Assembly: GCA_031278755.1 (NCBI GenBank) | Contig: JAITJV010000021.1 | Location: forward strand, 1 to 7,073 | Length of the DNA: 7,073 bases | Direction: 5' to 3' | Origin: Treponema sp. | GTDB taxonomy: Bacteria; Spirochaetota; Spirochaetia; Treponematales; Breznakiellaceae | Shown here: piece by piece, positions 6,359 to 7,073 of the stretch | Layout of the letters: every line of letters begins with the position of its first letter | How positions within the stretch are numbered: position 1 is the first letter of the stretch | The notes under the pieces: model-generated | Databases searched by the model: none | Told to the model about the DNA's origin: nothing | The model's input: the letters and a program-made list of their open reading frames with translations, nothing else | Made by a program: the position numbers and the translations under genes

Positions 6359-6838
6359 TCAGGAACCCCTGAGCGAAGGATGCCGCTTTCCTGAAATCCC
6401 GTCTATGTGTACGCTCCACACGGCGGTGCGCTTAAGCCCTTCCGCCGCTTCCTTTTCAAAGGCCGCCATGTGGGACGGGGTATGCCGTTCGCAGATAAGG
6501 CGGAGGGCGCGGAGTTTTTCTTCATCTCCTGTTACTTCATGCGCGGTTCCGAAAATAACGGCCGATTCATACACCACGGTAAACTGATCGGGCGGCTCCC
6601 GTACATCTCCGACGCAGACAAGACAGACCCGGTTTTCCCTGCGGAGGTTGTCCGTCTTGTGCCCTTCAAGCGCCCCGTGAAAGTAGACCGCCTCCCCTTC
6701 CCTCGCAATGGAAACGGGAATTCCGTAGGGCGAAAGATCGCCGCTCACCGTTGACAGAACCGCGTAGACGCACTTGTCCGCCACGGCCAGCGCTTCGTCC
6801 GCCGTAATTTCCCTGTCCTTTCTTCTCATCGGCCTCAT
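6359..6838 (-). CDS. NimA-like pyridoxamine 5'-phosphate oxidase-fold flavoprotein
   Basis: This 159-residue protein has the split-barrel FMN-binding fold of the pyridoxamine-phosphate-oxidase-related (NimA-like) group. Such small cytosolic dimers bind FMN or related flavins, and some members are linked to 5-nitroimidazole reduction, but most have no known substrate. Seen here are VYAVLSTVSGDLSPYGIPVS (24-43) as the first barrel strands, VYFHGALEGHKTDNLRRENRVCLV (51-74) with the group's FHxAxxGxK-type motif (H60, K61), and VYESAVIFGTAHEV (89-102). The closing VWSVHIDGISGKRHP (140-154) is also typical. It is not PdxH, which is longer. The start is uncertain: ATGs lie at 6838 and 6829, and neither has a clear ribosome-binding site. 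It converges with araD across 103 bp and is divergent from the GNAT gene. Resistance to nitroimidazoles should not be assumed. Confidence 0.85.
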   Translation of the reverse strand: MRPMRRKDREITADEALAVADKCVYAVLSTVSGDLSPYGIPVSIAREGEAVYFHGALEGHKTDNLRRENRVCLVCVGDVREPPDQFTVVYESAVIFGTAHEVTGDEEKLRALRLICERHTPSHMAAFEKEAAEGLKRTAVWSVHIDGISGKRHPSLRGS

Positions 6839-6844
6839 GGTTTC

Positions 6845-6862
6845 AGTATGGCAGAATTGACG
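6845..6862. promoter_or_regulatory. Overlapping divergent promoter elements of the NimA-like and GNAT genes
   Basis: Within the 53-bp gap, the minus strand carries TGCCATACT (6853-6845), an extended -10-like element 6 nt from the ATG at 6838 but with a poor -35. The plus strand carries TTGACG (6857-6862), five of six matches to the -35 consensus, for the opposite gene. The two elements lie side by side, so the genes may compete for polymerase or share a regulator. Confidence 0.3.
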
Positions 6863-6886
6863 CGGAAGGGGAATGTGAACTATAAC
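6857..6886 (+). promoter_or_regulatory. Candidate promoter for the GNAT gene, possibly leaderless
   Basis: TTGACG (6857-6862) and TATAAC (6881-6886) each match the sigma-70 consensus at five of six positions with an 18-bp spacer. Transcription would start at about 6892-6894, which is the ATG itself. The only purine-rich stretch (GGAAGGGG, 6864-6871) is about 20 nt from the ATG, too far to be a ribosome-binding site and inside the promoter spacer. Confidence 0.45.
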
Positions 6887-6891
6887 AAAGC

Positions 6892-7073
6892 ATGATACGT
6901 CCTGTAAGGGTTGAAGACGCCCCGGCGGTTTGCGCGATTTACAACCACTACATAAAAAACACCGTCATTACCTTTGAAGAAGAACCCCTTGAACCGCCGG
7001 AAATAAAGCGGCGCATTGCCGCGGTCTCCGCAAAGTACCCATGGTTTGTCCGCGAGGAAAACGGCGAAATTCT
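6892..7073 (+). CDS. GNAT N-acetyltransferase, phosphinothricin acetyltransferase-like (3' end outside window)
   Basis: Only the first 60 residues are visible. The opening IRPVRVEDAPAVCAIYNHY followed by VITFEEEPLEPPEIKRRI and YPWFVREENGEI matches the N-terminal part of the GNAT group that includes phosphinothricin acetyltransferase, MddA and YncA-like enzymes. These transfer the acetyl group of acetyl-CoA to the amino group of a small molecule such as phosphinothricin, methionine sulfone or related amino acids. The acetyl-CoA-binding motif (R/Q-x-x-G-x-G/A) would lie beyond the window. An in-frame TAA at 6883-6885 means the ATG at 6892 is the first usable start. No ribosome-binding site is seen at normal distance. 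The name says the family only, and the natural substrate is unknown. Confidence 0.82.
   Translation, partial: MIRPVRVEDAPAVCAIYNHYIKNTVITFEEEPLEPPEIKRRIAAVSAKYPWFVREENGEI

Noticed and set aside
6313..6360. Intrinsic terminator for araD from the CTGTC/GACAG pair plus the T run at 6355-6359
   Set aside because: The stem is only 5 bp with a 14-nt loop, and the T run is about 18 bp beyond it.

Overview
The window is bacterial chromosomal DNA. It is densely coded, rich in G+C within genes and AT-rich in the ccdA-metY intergenic region, and most starts have a Shine-Dalgarno sequence (AAGGAG or GGGGA). The gene set is core and sugar metabolism: a HAD phosphatase, CcdA, MetY, a sugar-type nucleotidyltransferase, AraB, AraD, a NimA-like flavoprotein and a GNAT acetyltransferase. 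I see no phage, insertion sequence, CRISPR, tRNA or rRNA. Codon style and the hairpin-rich intergenic DNA made me think of a gut-type anaerobe, possibly a treponeme-like spirochaete. That is a weak impression, since no marker gene in the window settles it.

Layout. At 2-439 (+) is the C-terminal part of a Cof-type HAD phosphatase, cut by the window edge. It converges with and overlaps by 23 bp the 3' end of ccdA (417-1151, -), a six-helix thiol-disulfide membrane transporter. Between ccdA and the divergent metY (1260-2546, +) lies a 108-bp AT-rich control region with candidate promoters in both directions and a perfect 8-bp inverted repeat. MetY uses O-acetylhomoserine and sulfide, so both divergent genes touch sulfur or thiol chemistry and may share control.

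From 2547 to 2822 there is no gene. This stretch holds three strong hairpins and a weaker long-range inverted repeat that shares sequence with one of them. It leads into a compact co-directional run: nucleotidyltransferase (2823-3743), L-ribulokinase araB (3773-5512) and L-ribulose-5-phosphate 4-epimerase araD (5536-6255). The gaps are 29 and 23 bp and each gene has its own ribosome-binding site. AraB phosphorylates L-ribulose and AraD converts the product to D-xylulose 5-phosphate for the pentose phosphate pathway. The L-arabinose isomerase gene is not in the window, and the place of the nucleotidyltransferase in this operon is unexplained.

After a 103-bp gap comes a NimA-like pyridoxamine-phosphate-oxidase-fold protein (6359-6838, -). 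It is divergent from a phosphinothricin-acetyltransferase-like GNAT gene that begins at 6892 and runs off the window. Neither has a clear ribosome-binding site, and candidate promoters place transcription starts close to both ATGs. Overall the region is ordinary metabolism. The items most worth a second look are the hairpin cluster before the nucleotidyltransferase, the ccdA-metY control region and the possible leaderless promoter pair near the right end.
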